Source of the DNA: Oceanobacillus oncorhynchi
Lineage (GTDB): Bacteria; Bacillota; Bacilli; Bacillales; Amphibacillaceae
Reading direction: 5' to 3'
DNA: 64,000 nucleotides
Assembly: GCF_000821065.1 (NCBI RefSeq)
Contig: NZ_CDGG01000001.1
Span: 4,278,001 to 4,342,000, forward strand
Shown here one piece after another: positions 36,353-50,310 of this stretch (the first letter of the stretch is position 1; each line of letters begins with the position of its first letter). Below the pieces are notes generated by a model. It was not told the origin of the DNA and made no database searches. It worked only from the letters and a program-made list of their open reading frames with translations. The translations under genes and the position numbers were made by a program.

Positions 36353-37219
36353 TTACACTGCGACAAAATCATAATTTTCCAGCAGCCGAAGAAAATGATC
36401 GACCTGCGGGAGCTGGCGGATCCCTTCCTGGAAGCAGACCCATGTATCTCGGGTTACTGCCTTTTTCTCTAAAAATAAAGGAATATACGGATAGTGCTCC
36501 TTCAGATGATTTGAGACACTGCCGGGCAACACGGCCATGCCAATTCCCTGCTTCATAAACTGTTTACACGTTTCGATTTGATCCACGGTCATCTTTTTTT
36601 GCGGTTTAATGTAATTCTGCTGTTCAAACAACCAGCTGTCGACAAGCTCATGCATGCTGTCATCACTCTTAAAGGAAATAATAGGTCTTTCTTTTAAAGC
36701 TTGCTCCGGAAATGGTTCTGTATCAAAAATATAGAGCGGATCATCAAACAAATGGACCGAGGTCGTTTCTTTTAATTTTTCCCCGCGAATAATGCATACA
36801 TGATATTGCTTATGATTTTGTTTGATATTTTCACTGATGCCTGTTACTAAATCAATCGTTACCTTGGGGTAGGCAGCAGTGTATTCCCCTAAAATGTCCG
36901 GCAAGTAACGCTGGCTGATCAACGAAGAACAGGCAATCGACAGCGTACCTTGTATCGCTTCGCCCGTCTCTGCTAAACGATTTTTAAATTGCCGTTCCTT
37001 TTCCACCGTTTCTTTGGCATGCTGAATAATTTGTTCTCCAGCAGGTGTGGGTAATAAACGTTTTGATGTTCGTATAAATATCTCTTCTCCAAAATAGTTC
37101 TCCATGTATTTCAAACGCTGGGTAACCGCTGGCTGGGAAATGAGAATCGCTTTTGCTGTTCCCCTTATCGTGCCAATTTCATAGAGTTTTAAAAGGATTT
37201 CATAATCATCCATCCGCAT
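36353..37219 (-). CDS. LysR-family transcriptional regulator
   Basis: 288 residues. An N-terminal winged helix-turn-helix (GTIRGTAKAILISQPAVTQRLKYMENYFG at about 17-45) is followed by a periplasmic-binding-protein-like effector domain (SIACSSLISQRYLPDILGEY and on). GGAGG lies 8 bases before the ATG. It is divergent from the methyltransferase gene, the classical arrangement for a LysR target, so that gene is the best candidate target. The ligand is unknown. Confidence 0.9.
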   Translation of the reverse strand: MRMDDYEILLKLYEIGTIRGTAKAILISQPAVTQRLKYMENYFGEEIFIRTSKRLLPTPAGEQIIQHAKETVEKERQFKNRLAETGEAIQGTLSIACSSLISQRYLPDILGEYTAAYPKVTIDLVTGISENIKQNHKQYHVCIIRGEKLKETTSVHLFDDPLYIFDTEPFPEQALKERPIISFKSDDSMHELVDSWLFEQQNYIKPQKKMTVDQIETCKQFMKQGIGMAVLPGSVSNHLKEHYPYIPLFLEKKAVTRDTWVCFQEGIRQLPQVDHFLRLLENYDFVAV

Positions 37220-37232
37220 AGCAAAAACCTCC

Positions 37233-37249
37233 GATAAGTACAGGTTATC
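37233..37249. promoter_or_regulatory. Candidate LysR operator
   Basis: GATAAGTACAGGTTATC is a 17-bp interrupted dyad (GATAA/TTATC) just upstream of lysR, in the shared space with the methyltransferase gene. A second partial dyad ACTTATCCAAGT lies near 37274. Spacing fits a LysR-type site but this is inference. Confidence 0.4.
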
Positions 37250-37378
37250 ATTTTTGATTATAATATAGTATTTTACTTATCCAAGTATATCATATAACAT
37301 CAGTTTAAGAAGACTTTCCAGCATGAATTGCTCATGAAATTTACTTTCTACTGAAAATTAAGAAAGGAACGGTGTTAA

Positions 37379-38140
37379 ATGGATAAAAAATTGCAGAACA
37401 AAGAATTATTCACAAAAAGGAAGGATGCTTATGTCAACAGCCGTACACATAGCAACCCCGCCGCTTTACAAAAAATCACGGAATGGTTAAAGCCATCCAC
37501 TGACCAAATCATTTTAGATATAGCAATAGGAGGAGGTCAGGTCGCAAAAACGTTAGCTCCCTTCGCCAAACAAGTTATCGCAACCGATTTAACTCCATCC
37601 ATGCTGACAGGTGTGAGAAATAGCATAAATGAAAACGATAACATCCTGCTGATTATTGCTGATGCAGAGGAACTTCCCTTTCTGGATGACTCTATGGATA
37701 TCATCACCTGCCGTATCGCGGCCCATCATTTTCCACGACCTGAGAAGTTTATTCAAGAAGTATATCGTGTGTTGAAGCCTGGCGGAAAATGTTTATTTGT
37801 TGATAATGTAGCTCCAGAGGAGGATGCAGCTGATCAATTTTTAAATCAGCTGGAAGCCATGCGTGATCCCAGTCATGAACGTGCCAAAAAAATCTCCGAA
37901 TGGAAAAAACTATTTTCTAAACATCCATTTACGTTACTGCAGGAGGATATACGGATAAAAAAGCTTCATTTCCAAGACTGGCTTGACCGTACTGTAGATT
38001 CGGAGGAAGTACGCCAGCAGGTTACTCGTTTTATCGAAACAGCCGATGAAAAGCTGCAAGAAGCGATACGTTTACAAAAAGATGAAAATACCATTCTCTC
38101 CTTTTCCATTGATGAATGGATAAGTATGTGGGAAAAATAA
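37379..38140 (+). CDS. Class I SAM-dependent methyltransferase
   Basis: 253 residues. Motif I is LDIAIGGGQVAKTLAPF near residue 45, motif II region ATDLTPSML, post-I DAEELPFLDDSMDIITCRIAAHHF and motif III EVYRVLKPGGKCLFVDN, the pattern of ubiquinone/menaquinone-type or small-molecule methyltransferases. Substrate unknown; it is too far from the menaquinone enzyme for that assignment. It is divergent from lysR and belongs to an accessory patch between the pyr operon and rqcH. Confidence 0.85.
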   Translation: MDKKLQNKELFTKRKDAYVNSRTHSNPAALQKITEWLKPSTDQIILDIAIGGGQVAKTLAPFAKQVIATDLTPSMLTGVRNSINENDNILLIIADAEELPFLDDSMDIITCRIAAHHFPRPEKFIQEVYRVLKPGGKCLFVDNVAPEEDAADQFLNQLEAMRDPSHERAKKISEWKKLFSKHPFTLLQEDIRIKKLHFQDWLDRTVDSEEVRQQVTRFIETADEKLQEAIRLQKDENTILSFSIDEWISMWEK

Positions 38141-38141
38141 A

Positions 38142-38192
38142 AATAAGAAAGGATGTGCCCTCTTTTACGAGTCACATCCTTCTTTCTTATTC
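38142..38192. terminator. Bidirectional terminator between methyltransferase and pyrE
   Basis: AATAAGAAAGGATGTG pairs imperfectly with CACATCCTTCTTTCTTATT, with T-rich flank on each side; it ends the pyr operon and the methyltransferase transcript. Confidence 0.8.
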
Positions 38193-38790
38193 TTATAACT
38201 CGCTTCTCCAAGCAAGTACTGTCTCTTTTTCTTTCTCTGTAAGCTTATTTTCTTCAATAAGTAATTCTAACAGCTGATCAAAACCGGTTATCGATTCATA
38301 AGAGAAGCCTGCTTCTTCAAACGCTTTTTGCGCTCTTGGAAGTCCATATGTGAAAATGGAATATACTGCTGTAATTTCAGCGCCATCTTGTTTTAACGCC
38401 TCGGCAGATTGAATGGATGACCCGCCAGTGGAGATCAGGTCTTCAATCACAAGTACCTTTTTCCCTTCTACCGATGCCCCTTCAATCTGGTTGCCTTTTC
38501 CATGTCCTTTTGGCTTCGAACGTACATATACCATTGGTAAATCAAGCTCTTCTGCCAGCCAGGCTGCATGCGGGATACCTGCTGTTGCACAGCCGGCAAT
38601 AACTTCCGGTTTGGTATCACTATTTTTCACCATATCTGCAAATGCTTGAACAATTTTTTTGCGGACGGCAGGATAGCTCATCGTTAAACGGTTATCACAA
38701 TAGATAGGTGATTTAAGTCCAGATGTCCATGTGAAATAGTTATCTGCATTTAATTGTACGGCTTCAATTGCTAATAAATCTTTGGTTATA

Positions 38791-38801
<11 letters not shown>
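38193..38801 (-). CDS. pyrE: Orotate phosphoribosyltransferase
   Basis: Makes OMP from orotate and PRPP. The PRPP loop [14 protein letters not shown] and the substrate region [16 protein letters not shown] are clear. 202 residues. Last gene of the pyr operon, overlapping pyrF by 11 bases. Confidence 0.97.
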
Positions 38802-41142
<2,341 letters not shown>

Positions 41143-41146
<4 letters not shown>

Positions 41147-44100
41147 TGCTTCACCTTTTGCTGGCTGATGGATTGTGCTGTAAATGTTGTGGAGTCAATG
41201 ACATTGATAATCGCATTCACCGTGTCTAAGCTTGTCAGACTTGCAATGCCATGCTCTACTGCTTCACGGCGGATTAAGAAACCATCCGACCTTGGTTTTT
41301 GCCCAGAATTAAGTGTATTGATAACAAATTGGACTTTTCCTTCTTCAATGATGGATAATACATTCGGCTCATCTACCCCTACTTTACCTACTTGAACAAC
41401 AGGAATATCGCCTTCTTCCTGAATAAAGGATGCTGTCCCTTGTGTTGCATAGAGGACAAACCCAAGCTGGTGGAACCGTTCTGCTACTTCCAGCATTTCT
41501 GCCTTGTCCTTATCGGCAACGGTCAATAATACGCCGCCTTCTTGCGGCACTTTTAATCCGGAAGCAATAAGTCCTTTATACAATGCTTTTTCTAATGTTT
41601 TATCATAACCGATTGCCTCACCGGTAGATTTCATTTCTGGTCCAAGAATGGTATCCACACTGCGTAATTTTTCAAAAGAGAATACTGGAATTTTGACAGA
41701 AACAAGGTTCTGTTCAGGTAAAATACCAGTTTCATAGCCCATATCGGCTAATTTCTCACCTAAGATACATTTCGTAGCAATATTTGCCATCGTTACGCCA
41801 GTAATCTTGCTTAGAAATGGAATTGTTCTGCTGGCTCTTGGATTTACTTCAAGCACATAAACATCTTCATCACGGATAATAAACTGGATATTGATTAGTC
41901 CTTTTACGTTCAATGCGCTTGAAATCTTCACTGCTGCATCCAGACATTTTTCTTTTACAGCTTCACTTAAACGCTGCGGAGGATATACAGCCATCGAGTC
42001 ACCAGAGTGGACTCCAGCGCGTTCGATATGCTCCATGATTCCAGGAACAATCGTTGTTTCTCCATCACTGATGGCATCTACTTCTGCTTCCATTCCTGTT
42101 AAATATTTATCGATTAAAATCGGATGTGCAGAATCCACACCATCTGATTTCGCTAAATAATTTTCCAGCTCTTTTTCACTGTATACAATTTCCATACGGC
42201 TGCCGCCAATAACATAAGAAGGGCGTACAAGTACCGGATAGCCAATTTCATTTGCTGTTTCAATTGCCTTATCTAACCTTGGTACTGCCTTTCCTTGCGG
42301 ACGAAGTAAGTCAAGCTCATCTAATAATACTTCAAATTTATCGCGATCCTCTGCACGATCAATTGCTTCCAGGCCGGTACCTAGAATTTTCACTCCGCGG
42401 CGTTCCAGTCCATCTGCCAGATTAATCGCAGTTTGACCGCCAAACTGCACAATCACGCCTTCTGGTTTTTCCAGTTCAATCACATGCATAACATCTTCCA
42501 GCGTAAGCGGCTCAAAGTAAAGTTTATCGGAAATCGTAAAATCAGTAGATACGGTTTCCGGATTATTATTCATAATAATTGCTTCATAGCCCAGCTCTTT
42601 AATCGCAAATACCGAATGCACGGTCGCATAATCAAACTCAATCCCTTGTCCGATGCGGATTGGTCCGGAACCAAGCACGAGGATTTTCTTACGTTCTGTT
42701 ACTTCCGATTCATTTTCCGTTTCATACGAGCTATAGAAATAAGGTGTTTCCGACTCAAATTCTGCCGCACAGGTATCTACCATTTTATAAACCGGGAAGA
42801 GATTATTTTCTTTTCTTAACGCATATACGTCATCCAGCGGAACATCCCAGAGTCTGGAAACCTGCTCATCTGCAATGCCCAGCTCTTTTGCTGCTTTTAA
42901 CACTGCCATATCGTTCTTATTTTCAATCAAGGCTTTCTCTGTTTCAATAATTTTATTTAAGCTGTTTAAGAAGAATCGGTCAATCTTGGTCATGTCAAAG
43001 ATTTTATCGACCGAATAGCCTCGCCGCAATGCTTCTGCCAAGAGAAAAATACGTTCATCATCTGCACGCTTCAAGCGTTTATCTAATGTTTCTTCATCTA
43101 AGCCCTCTGCTTTTGCAAGGTAAAGCTCTTCTGTTCCCATTTCCAGAGAACGCACACCTTTTAGTAAGGATTCTTCCAAATTACGGCCAATTGCCATTAC
43201 TTCACCAGTCGCCTTCATCTGCGTTCCTAAACGACGGTCTCCTGATGTAAATTTATCAAATGGAAAACGCGGGAATTTGGTAACCACATAGTCTAATGCC
43301 GGTTCAAACATTGAATACGTTTTACCAGTAATTGGGTTAATAATTTCATCCAATGTGTAGCCAACCGCGATTTTCGCCGCAATTTTTGCAATCGGATAAC
43401 CTGTTGCCTTGGAAGCCAGCGCGGATGAACGGCTGACACGCGGATTCACTTCAATAATGTAGTATTGGAAGCTGTATGGATCAAGCGCCAGCTGGACATT
43501 ACAGCCGCCTTCAATTTCTAAGGCACGAATAATTTTCAAGGAAGCATTACGCAGCATATGATATTCCCGGTCACTTAAGGTTTGTGACGGAGCCACAACA
43601 ATCGAATCCCCTGTATGGATTCCCACCGGGTCGATATTTTCCATGTTACAAACCACAATTGCCTGGTCCTTATGGTCACGCATCACTTCATACTCTATTT
43701 CTTTAAACCCTGCAATATTTCGTTCAATCAGGCACTGGTTTACTGGAGAAAGCACCAGTCCGTTATGTGTGATTTCCTTCAGCTCTTCCTCGCTGTAGCA
43801 CATTCCTCCGCCGGTACCGCCAAGCGTATATGCCGGGCGCACAATGAGTGGATAGCCGATGGTATTGGCGAAATTAACAGCCTCCTCCACGGTATGTACA
43901 ATTTCACTTTCCGGCACTGGCTCATTCAACTCATTCATCAGGGTACGGAACAGCTCTCTATCCTCGGCCTGCTGAATCGATTCCGGTGCGGTTCCCAGAA
44001 GCTGTACTTTATGATCTTCCAATACCCCTTTACGGACAAGCTCCATAGCAAGGTTTAAGCCTGTTTGTCCGCCTAATGTCGGCAAAATAGCATCGGGATG

Positions 44101-44343
44101 CTCTTTACGAATAATTTTTGTTAAGAATTCTTCTGTTAAAGGTTCCATATATACTTTATCTGCAACTGTGTTATCTGTCATAATCGTTGCCGGATTGGAG
44201 TTGGCTAAAATAACCTCATAACCTTCTTCTCTCAATGCTTGACAAGCCTGAGTTCCAGAATAGTCGAATTCGGCCGCTTGTCCAATGACAATCGGGCCAG
44301 ATCCAATCACGAGAATTTTTTGAATATCTGTACGTTTAGGCAT
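41143..44343 (-). CDS. pyrAB: Carbamoyl phosphate synthase, large subunit (pyrimidine-specific)
   Basis: Synthesises carbamoyl phosphate from glutamine-derived ammonia, bicarbonate and two ATP. At 1066 residues it has two homologous halves, each with a GSGPI(V/R)IGQ start and ATP-grasp domain (GGTGGGMCY and GGSRMEIVY loops), and a C-terminal allosteric domain. Overlaps carA by eight bases. Also called carB. Confidence 0.97.
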
Positions 44344-45436
44344 GAATATGAACCTCCTGCTTCTTCCCTTGCTGTTTCATGATTTTTAAAAATTCATCAA
44401 AAAGATAATTGGTATCCTCTGGTCCTGGAGATGCTTCCGGGTGGTACTGTACCGAGAATGCCGGATACTTCGTATGTCTAACTCCCTCTACGGTTTCATC
44501 ATTGATGGCGATTTGTGTCAGTTCAAGTCCCGTATTTTCAAGGGAATCTGGATTTACTGCGTAACTATGATTCTGAGAAGTAAGGTACGTTTTATCATTC
44601 TCTAAATCTTTCACTGGATGATTCGCACCGCGATGTCCAAATTTCATCTTTTCTGTATTTGCCCCGCAGGCTAAAGACAGAAGCTGATGTCCAAGACAAA
44701 TTCCAAATATCGGCACCTGCCCAAGAATCTCTTTGATCATTTCAATCGCTTCCGGTACATCTTTTGGATCTCCTGGTCCATTTGTCAGCATGATGCCGTC
44801 TGGACGGAGACGCAGAATGTCCTCTGCACGATAGTTATAAGGAACCACCGTAATTTGGCAATCCCGTTTCGTTAATTCCCGCAGAATACCATGCTTTGCA
44901 CCAAAATCAACCAGTACCACACGGCTTCCTCTGCCCGGAACAACGTAAGGCTTACTTGTCGATGTCTGTTTTACCTGGTCTCTAGGAAATTCCGCATTTC
45001 TCAATTCTTCTACTGCTTTTTCTACATCTTCTTCCGCAGAAAGGATAGCTGCTTTCATCGTTCCATACTTGCGAATAATCCGTGTTAATTTTCTCGTATC
45101 GATTCCGGCGATCCCGGGAATATTATTCGCCTTTAAGAAGCTGTCGATGGTCTCTTCATTCCGGAAATTGGAAGGCTGCTCACTATATTCTTTCACAATC
45201 AAACCATGAATAAATGGTGTCACTGTTTCATAATCGTCTCGATTGATTCCATAGTTTCCAATGAGAGGGTACGTCATCGTTACAAATTGTCCGCAATAAC
45301 TTGGATCGGTGATAACTTCCTGATATCCAGTCATTCCTGTATTAAAAACAATCTCTCCCTTGGAAACTTCTTCGCTTCCAAAACCGTATCCTTCAAAAAC
45401 TGTTCCATCTTCCAAAATTAAATTACGTTTACGCAT
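44336..45436 (-). CDS. pyrAA: Carbamoyl phosphate synthase, small subunit (pyrimidine-specific)
   Basis: Glutamine amidotransferase subunit. The class I GATase domain has [12 protein letters not shown] with the nucleophilic Cys, and the C-terminal [11 protein letters not shown] with catalytic His and Glu. 366 residues from ATG 45434-45436, preceded by GGAGG; the upstream extension in the open frame lies inside pyrC. Its start overlaps the pyrC stop by eight bases. Also called carA. Confidence 0.97.
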   Translation of the reverse strand: MRKRNLILEDGTVFEGYGFGSEEVSKGEIVFNTGMTGYQEVITDPSYCGQFVTMTYPLIGNYGINRDDYETVTPFIHGLIVKEYSEQPSNFRNEETIDSFLKANNIPGIAGIDTRKLTRIIRKYGTMKAAILSAEEDVEKAVEELRNAEFPRDQVKQTSTSKPYVVPGRGSRVVLVDFGAKHGILRELTKRDCQITVVPYNYRAEDILRLRPDGIMLTNGPGDPKDVPEAIEMIKEILGQVPIFGICLGHQLLSLACGANTEKMKFGHRGANHPVKDLENDKTYLTSQNHSYAVNPDSLENTGLELTQIAINDETVEGVRHTKYPAFSVQYHPEASPGPEDTNYLFDEFLKIMKQQGKKQEVHIHA

Positions 45437-46712
45437 GGTTGCCCTCCTCAAATACGACCTTGCCATCTACCATTGTCAGGACAGGGAATCCTGTTACCTC
45501 CCAGCCGTGGAAAGGTGTATTTTTCCCTTTAGAAGCAAATTGATAGCGATCGATTTTTGCTGTTTTTCCTAAATCAATAATGGTTAAATCTGCTGGCGCT
45601 CCTTCTTCCAACGTTCCATAAGGAAGTCCGAACACATCCGCCGGCTTTTTCGTCATTCTATCAATCAATTCATGTAAATTTAGTACGTTTTTTTGTACCA
45701 GATGAGTGTATAACAATGGAAAAGCTGTTTCTAATCCAACAATTCCGAATGGTGCTTCTAAAAAGCCATTTGCTTTTTCTTCCTCTCCATGCGGCGCATG
45801 GTCTGTGGCGATAGCATCCAGTGTGCCATCTAAAAGCCCTTCAATCAGTGCTTCCTGGTCATCCTTTCCTCTTAGCGGCGGATTCATTTTGAAATTTGCA
45901 TCATTTTCAGTAATATCAGTTTCGTTTAATATTAAATGGTGTGGAGATGCCTCCGCTGTAACATGAATACCAGCTTTTTTCGCATCACGAATGACGCGAA
46001 CCGATTCCTTCGTGCTGACATGACAAACATGATAGTGACAGCCGGCAGCTTCAGCTAACAGAACATCTCTGGCAATTTGTACCGATTCACTTAAAGACGG
46101 AATCCCCGGAAGGTTTAGACGCTTGCTTACTTCTCCATCATGGGTTACTCCGCCATAGACCAGGGAATTATCTTCACAATGAGCAACAATTGCCGCACCG
46201 CATGCAGCTGCTTCTTTCATGGCCTGAAGCATTTGATTGGCAGTCTGAATTCCTACCCCATCATCTGTAAAGGCAAAAGCTCCCTGCTCAAACAGTGCCT
46301 TAACATCTGTACGTTCTTCACCTTTTAAACCTTTGGTAATCGAAGCGTAAGGAAGAACACGGATAACAGCATCCTCTTTAATTTTTTGAAGCAGCTGCTC
46401 CAATGTTTCCGGGCTATCCGGAACCGGATTCGTATTTGGCATTGCGCAAATAGTAGTGTATCCTCCTTTGACAGCTGCTTCTGTTCCTGTACGAATGGTT
46501 TCTTTATACTCTCCGCCTGGTTCACGCAGATGCACATGCACATCGATAAATCCTGGAGCAACAAGATTACTCTTTGCATTAATTGTGTTATCCGCCTGCT
46601 CTGTTACTTCCGGGGCCACCTTCTTGATTTTCCCGTCTTCGATAAGCACCTCACAGTTTACCAATTCATTAGATGATGTTAAGCGTTTTGCGTTCGTTAA
46701 TTTCGTTTTCAT
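45429..46712 (-). CDS. pyrC: Dihydroorotase
   Basis: Zinc amidohydrolase closing carbamoyl aspartate to dihydroorotate. [16 protein letters not shown] holds the first metal His pair, the middle [15 protein letters not shown] segment and AIATDHAPH the metal Asp. 427 residues (type I, long). GGGGGATTATCA lies before the ATG, and the coding region overlaps the 3' end of pyrB by 44 bases, unusually long for this operon. Confidence 0.97.
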   Translation of the reverse strand: MKTKLTNAKRLTSSNELVNCEVLIEDGKIKKVAPEVTEQADNTINAKSNLVAPGFIDVHVHLREPGGEYKETIRTGTEAAVKGGYTTICAMPNTNPVPDSPETLEQLLQKIKEDAVIRVLPYASITKGLKGEERTDVKALFEQGAFAFTDDGVGIQTANQMLQAMKEAAACGAAIVAHCEDNSLVYGGVTHDGEVSKRLNLPGIPSLSESVQIARDVLLAEAAGCHYHVCHVSTKESVRVIRDAKKAGIHVTAEASPHHLILNETDITENDANFKMNPPLRGKDDQEALIEGLLDGTLDAIATDHAPHGEEEKANGFLEAPFGIVGLETAFPLLYTHLVQKNVLNLHELIDRMTKKPADVFGLPYGTLEEGAPADLTIIDLGKTAKIDRYQFASKGKNTPFHGWEVTGFPVLTMVDGKVVFEEGNHA

Positions 46713-47598
46713 TGATAATCCCCCATTCTTTTAATACGTGAATTAAAATTGCCATTCGGACATAGACACCATTTTCCATCTGTTTAAAAATACGTGACTG
46801 TTTACTTTCTACAAGCCTGCTGTCAATTTCCACCCCTCTGTTGATTGGGGCGGGATGCATAATTATTGCATGCTTCTGCATTTTTGCAGCTCTTTCCATT
46901 GTCAAACCATAAAGGGTGAGATAATCTGAAGTTTCTGCTTTATGAATATGACGCTCATGCTGAATTCGCAGCAGCATCACGACATCCGCTATTTCTACTG
47001 CCTCATCCATTCGGATATATGGATAATGTAAGCTGGTATCTTCAAACCCTGGTGCTGCACTCAAGTAAACTTCAGCTCCTAATTTCTCCAGAGCAAGCGC
47101 ATTCGACCTTGCTACCCTGCTATGCTTGATATCGCCAGCGATAACAACCTTCCTGCCTTCAACATGGCCAAATTCCTGGTACATTGTCAGTAAATCCAGC
47201 ATGCACTGAGTAGGATGCTCTTCTTTTCCGGAGCCGGCGTTGATAACCGGTATGCTCAAGTAACCTTCTTTCTCAATTTCAGCTATCCACTTATCAGATG
47301 GATGACGGACGACTAACACATTGGCACCAATCGCTTCAAAGGTTTTCGCTGTGTCATATAAGGACTCTCCCTTGACAAGGCTGGAAGCTTCGGTATGAAA
47401 ATCGAGCATCTCTAAACCAATTTTTTTCTGTGCAACTTCAAAGCTCATTTTCGTTCTTGTACTTGGTTCAAAGAACAGGTTGGCAGCAAATAACTGTTTA
47501 TTCATGGTTCTTGGTGATTTTCTTATCAATTCGGCTTCTTTCAGAATTTGATTCATCGTTTCCTTCGACAGCTGCTGCATCGAAATAAAATGTTTCAC
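46669..47598 (-). CDS. pyrB: Aspartate carbamoyltransferase
   Basis: First committed step of pyrimidine synthesis. [13 protein letters not shown] is the carbamoyl phosphate motif (STRT), with HPTQ and [10 protein letters not shown] aspartate-binding residues. 309 residues, unregulated catalytic trimer type (no pyrI nearby). Start is GTG at 47596-47598 behind GGGAGAG. Expression is expected to depend on the PyrR attenuator at 47889-47980; a nested repeat lies between them. Confidence 0.96.
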   Translation of the reverse strand: MKHFISMQQLSKETMNQILKEAELIRKSPRTMNKQLFAANLFFEPSTRTKMSFEVAQKKIGLEMLDFHTEASSLVKGESLYDTAKTFEAIGANVLVVRHPSDKWIAEIEKEGYLSIPVINAGSGKEEHPTQCMLDLLTMYQEFGHVEGRKVVIAGDIKHSRVARSNALALEKLGAEVYLSAAPGFEDTSLHYPYIRMDEAVEIADVVMLLRIQHERHIHKAETSDYLTLYGLTMERAAKMQKHAIIMHPAPINRGVEIDSRLVESKQSRIFKQMENGVYVRMAILIHVLKEWGIINENEINERKTLNII

Positions 47599-47660
47599 GA
47601 TTCATCTCTCCCTCTTTGGTGTCATTCTTTAAAATTGATTTTCATTATACAAATATATAT

Positions 47661-47882
47661 GTTCAAAAAGTTGCTAACGGGTTTTGATGGGACGAGTAAT
47701 CGCAGCAATGTTGTCAGGTTAGCGCGACCGCTGCGGAAAAACACTACGCTAGATAGGTTTTATTACTATCTATATCAAAATTAATAAAATTCATTAACCT
47801 GACAACATCGGTAACCGCAGCCCCATCGGATAAAGCAAGTCAACTAAAGGGCTCTTCATTTATCATTTAGTGACTTTTTGAA
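47661..47882. repeat. GTTCAAAAAGT-ended element carrying a nested insertion
   Basis: Outer ends are GTTCAAAAAGT at 47661-47671 and ACTTTTTGAAC at 47872-47882, the same as the 24953-25192 element. The interior hairpin core is split at 47705 by a 105-bp insert and resumes at 47821. The element lies in the untranslated stretch between the attenuator and pyrB, where B. subtilis has pyrP. Confidence 0.8.
47706..47810. mobile_element. 105-bp MITE-like insert inside the repeat
   Basis: Ends are a 16-bp inverted repeat with one mismatch (CAATGTTGTCAGGTTA at 47706-47721; TAACCTGACAACATCG at 47795-47810). Flanking it are GTAATCGCAG (47696-47705) and GTAACCGCAG (47811-47820), a 10-bp direct repeat with one mismatch. 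Removing the insert plus one repeat restores the hairpin-core consensus seen at 25049-25071. The interior CCGCTGCGGAAAAACACTACGCT resembles the start of the element at 24733. No coding capacity, so it would have moved in trans. Confidence 0.75.
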
Positions 47883-47888
47883 CTTCCT

Positions 47889-47980
47889 AAAAAAAAGCTC
47901 CCTGCAAAGGCTGCAGAGAGCTAGACGAATACCCTATAAGCATTCGCTATTCTGAACAACCTTTCAAATCTCTCTGGATC
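47889..47980 (-). promoter_or_regulatory. PyrR attenuator between pyrR and pyrB
   Basis: On the minus strand a PyrR-binding loop GATCCAGAGAGATT (47967-47980; 12 of 14 matches to ARUCCNGNGAGGYU) precedes a terminator, AGCTCTCTGCA / TGCAGGGAGCT with eight T residues (47889-47922). UMP-bound PyrR would favour termination before pyrB. Confidence 0.85.
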
Positions 47981-47993
47981 TGATTAAAAGTTA

Positions 47994-48680
<687 letters not shown>

Positions 48681-48711
48681 TTACTTATTATGTCAGAATA
48701 TGACGAGCCTG

Positions 48712-49623
48712 TCAATACATTTTGCGGATTTGGTCGAGTGCTTCCATGAAGACATCAGGCGGTGTTGCTTCAAATTCCATCTGCTGCTCTGTCCTCGGAT
48801 GGATAAAAGCAATTTGCTTCGCGTGCAGAGCCTGCCCTTGGACATCTAACGATTTCCGCTGACCGTATTTGGGGTCGCCTACAATCGGAAAACCAATATA
48901 TTGCATATGCACACGAATTTGATGTGTTCTGCCAGTCTCTAATTGGCATTCCACATGCGTATAGTCAGGGAAACGTTCGAGCACGCGAAAATGAGTAACC
49001 GCCTGTTTGCCGTTTTCAACGATCCCCATTTTTTGACGGTCTTTCGGATCTCTGCCGATCGGTGCATCGATTAACCCGGTCTCATGGCCAATTTCTCCAT
49101 GAACAATTGCTTCATACGTTCTTTTTAATGTCTTTTCCTGCAGCTGCTCTGATAGATACTGATGGGCGTAGTCATTCTTCGCAACAACTAAAAGTCCGCT
49201 CGTATCCATATCGAGACGGTGGACAATCCCGGGGCGCTCCACACCGTTAATTCCTGATAAATCAGTGCAATGATATAATAACGCATGGACCAATGTCCCG
49301 GTATGATGACCTGCAGAAGGATGGACAACCATCCCTTTTGCTTTATTCACCACCAGCAGGTCCTCATCTTCATAAACGATATCTAAAGGAATATTTTCCG
49401 GTTCTAAAACAAGCGGTTTGGTTTCAGGTATTTCCCATGTAAGGCTTTCTCCGGTTTGGCATTTTTGATTTGCTTTCACTGCTTCTCCATTCAGCTTGAC
49501 ATTGCCTTCTTCAATCCAGCCCTGAATTTGAGAACGCGAATATTCATGCAGCACATCCGCCAGTATTTTATCCACTCTTTTTTTATGCTCTGTTTCTGTC
49601 ACTGTATGCTGGTTTACTGTCAT
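48712..49623 (-). CDS. RluA-family 23S rRNA pseudouridine synthase (YlyB)
   Basis: 303 residues: an S4 RNA-binding domain (first 75), then the pseudouridine synthase domain with [21 protein letters not shown], which holds the catalytic Asp, and [14 protein letters not shown]. Most like RluD, which modifies 23S helix 69, but the exact site is not assured. Overlaps lspA by four bases; lspA-ylyB-pyrR order is conserved. Confidence 0.93.
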   Translation of the reverse strand: MTVNQHTVTETEHKKRVDKILADVLHEYSRSQIQGWIEEGNVKLNGEAVKANQKCQTGESLTWEIPETKPLVLEPENIPLDIVYEDEDLLVVNKAKGMVVHPSAGHHTGTLVHALLYHCTDLSGINGVERPGIVHRLDMDTSGLLVVAKNDYAHQYLSEQLQEKTLKRTYEAIVHGEIGHETGLIDAPIGRDPKDRQKMGIVENGKQAVTHFRVLERFPDYTHVECQLETGRTHQIRVHMQYIGFPIVGDPKYGQRKSLDVQGQALHAKQIAFIHPRTEQQMEFEATPPDVFMEALDQIRKMY

Positions 49624-50096
49624 TTTTTCTCTTTCCCCCGCTTTCTCTCGTCCAAAATAATTGCAATCATCACAATCACCACACCAATTGTAAGAGATGC
49701 ATCTGCGACGTTGAATATCGGAAAATTATAATTAAAAATATAGAAGTTTGCAAAGTCTACTACTTCTTGATATAAAATACGGTCGATGAAATTCCCGACC
49801 GCCCCTCCAATCAATACACTGACCCCGACAGCAATCAGGCGGTCCTGTTTTCCATGTGTATGTAAAAAGTATATTAACCCGGCAATCACAATAACCGTAA
49901 TAATGTAAAATAACGTCATTTGTCCTTCTAAAATACCCCATGCTGCTCCTGAATTCCGATGTGAGGTAATATAAAAGAAGTCCTCCACAATCGGGATTGA
50001 TTCACCTATTTCCATTCGTGCAGCAACAAGCCATTTTGTCCATTGGTCTATCCCAATCAGGACAAGTGTAATCAGATAATATCTCCACATGTTCAT
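49620..50096 (-). CDS. lspA: Lipoprotein signal peptidase
   Basis: Removes signal peptides from prolipoproteins. 158 residues with four membrane helices; catalytic aspartates are in [10 protein letters not shown] and [11 protein letters not shown], and NSGAAWG is conserved. Usual length. The downstream gene is translationally coupled. In B. subtilis a DksA-like gene (ylyA) separates it from ileS; here lipM-lipA occupies that place. Confidence 0.96.
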   Translation of the reverse strand: MNMWRYYLITLVLIGIDQWTKWLVAARMEIGESIPIVEDFFYITSHRNSGAAWGILEGQMTLFYIITVIVIAGLIYFLHTHGKQDRLIAVGVSVLIGGAVGNFIDRILYQEVVDFANFYIFNYNFPIFNVADASLTIGVVIVMIAIILDERKRGKEKK

Positions 50097-50246
50097 TTCT
50101 CCAATCTAAAGCAAATCTGCGCCTTTTCAGGGTTCGTTTACCAAGCTTTCTTTATCTTATCCTTTCTGCTGGTAATTTTCAAGAAACAATACGGCTTTCC
50201 TTCTTTCTGACAGCTGCATTCATCGGTTCGTAAGCATATGAGCATA

Positions 50247-50288
50247 TAAAAAATCCCCTCCGGCCGTTTTATAAACGGGCAGAGAGGA
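50247..50288 (-). terminator. lipA terminator
   Basis: On the minus strand CCTCTC...CCCGTTT pairs with AAACGG...GGAGGGG around ATAA, followed by ATTTTTT. It lies about 22 bases after the lipA stop. Confidence 0.8.
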
Positions 50289-50310
50289 ATATTATCAGAA
50301 AATATATCAT

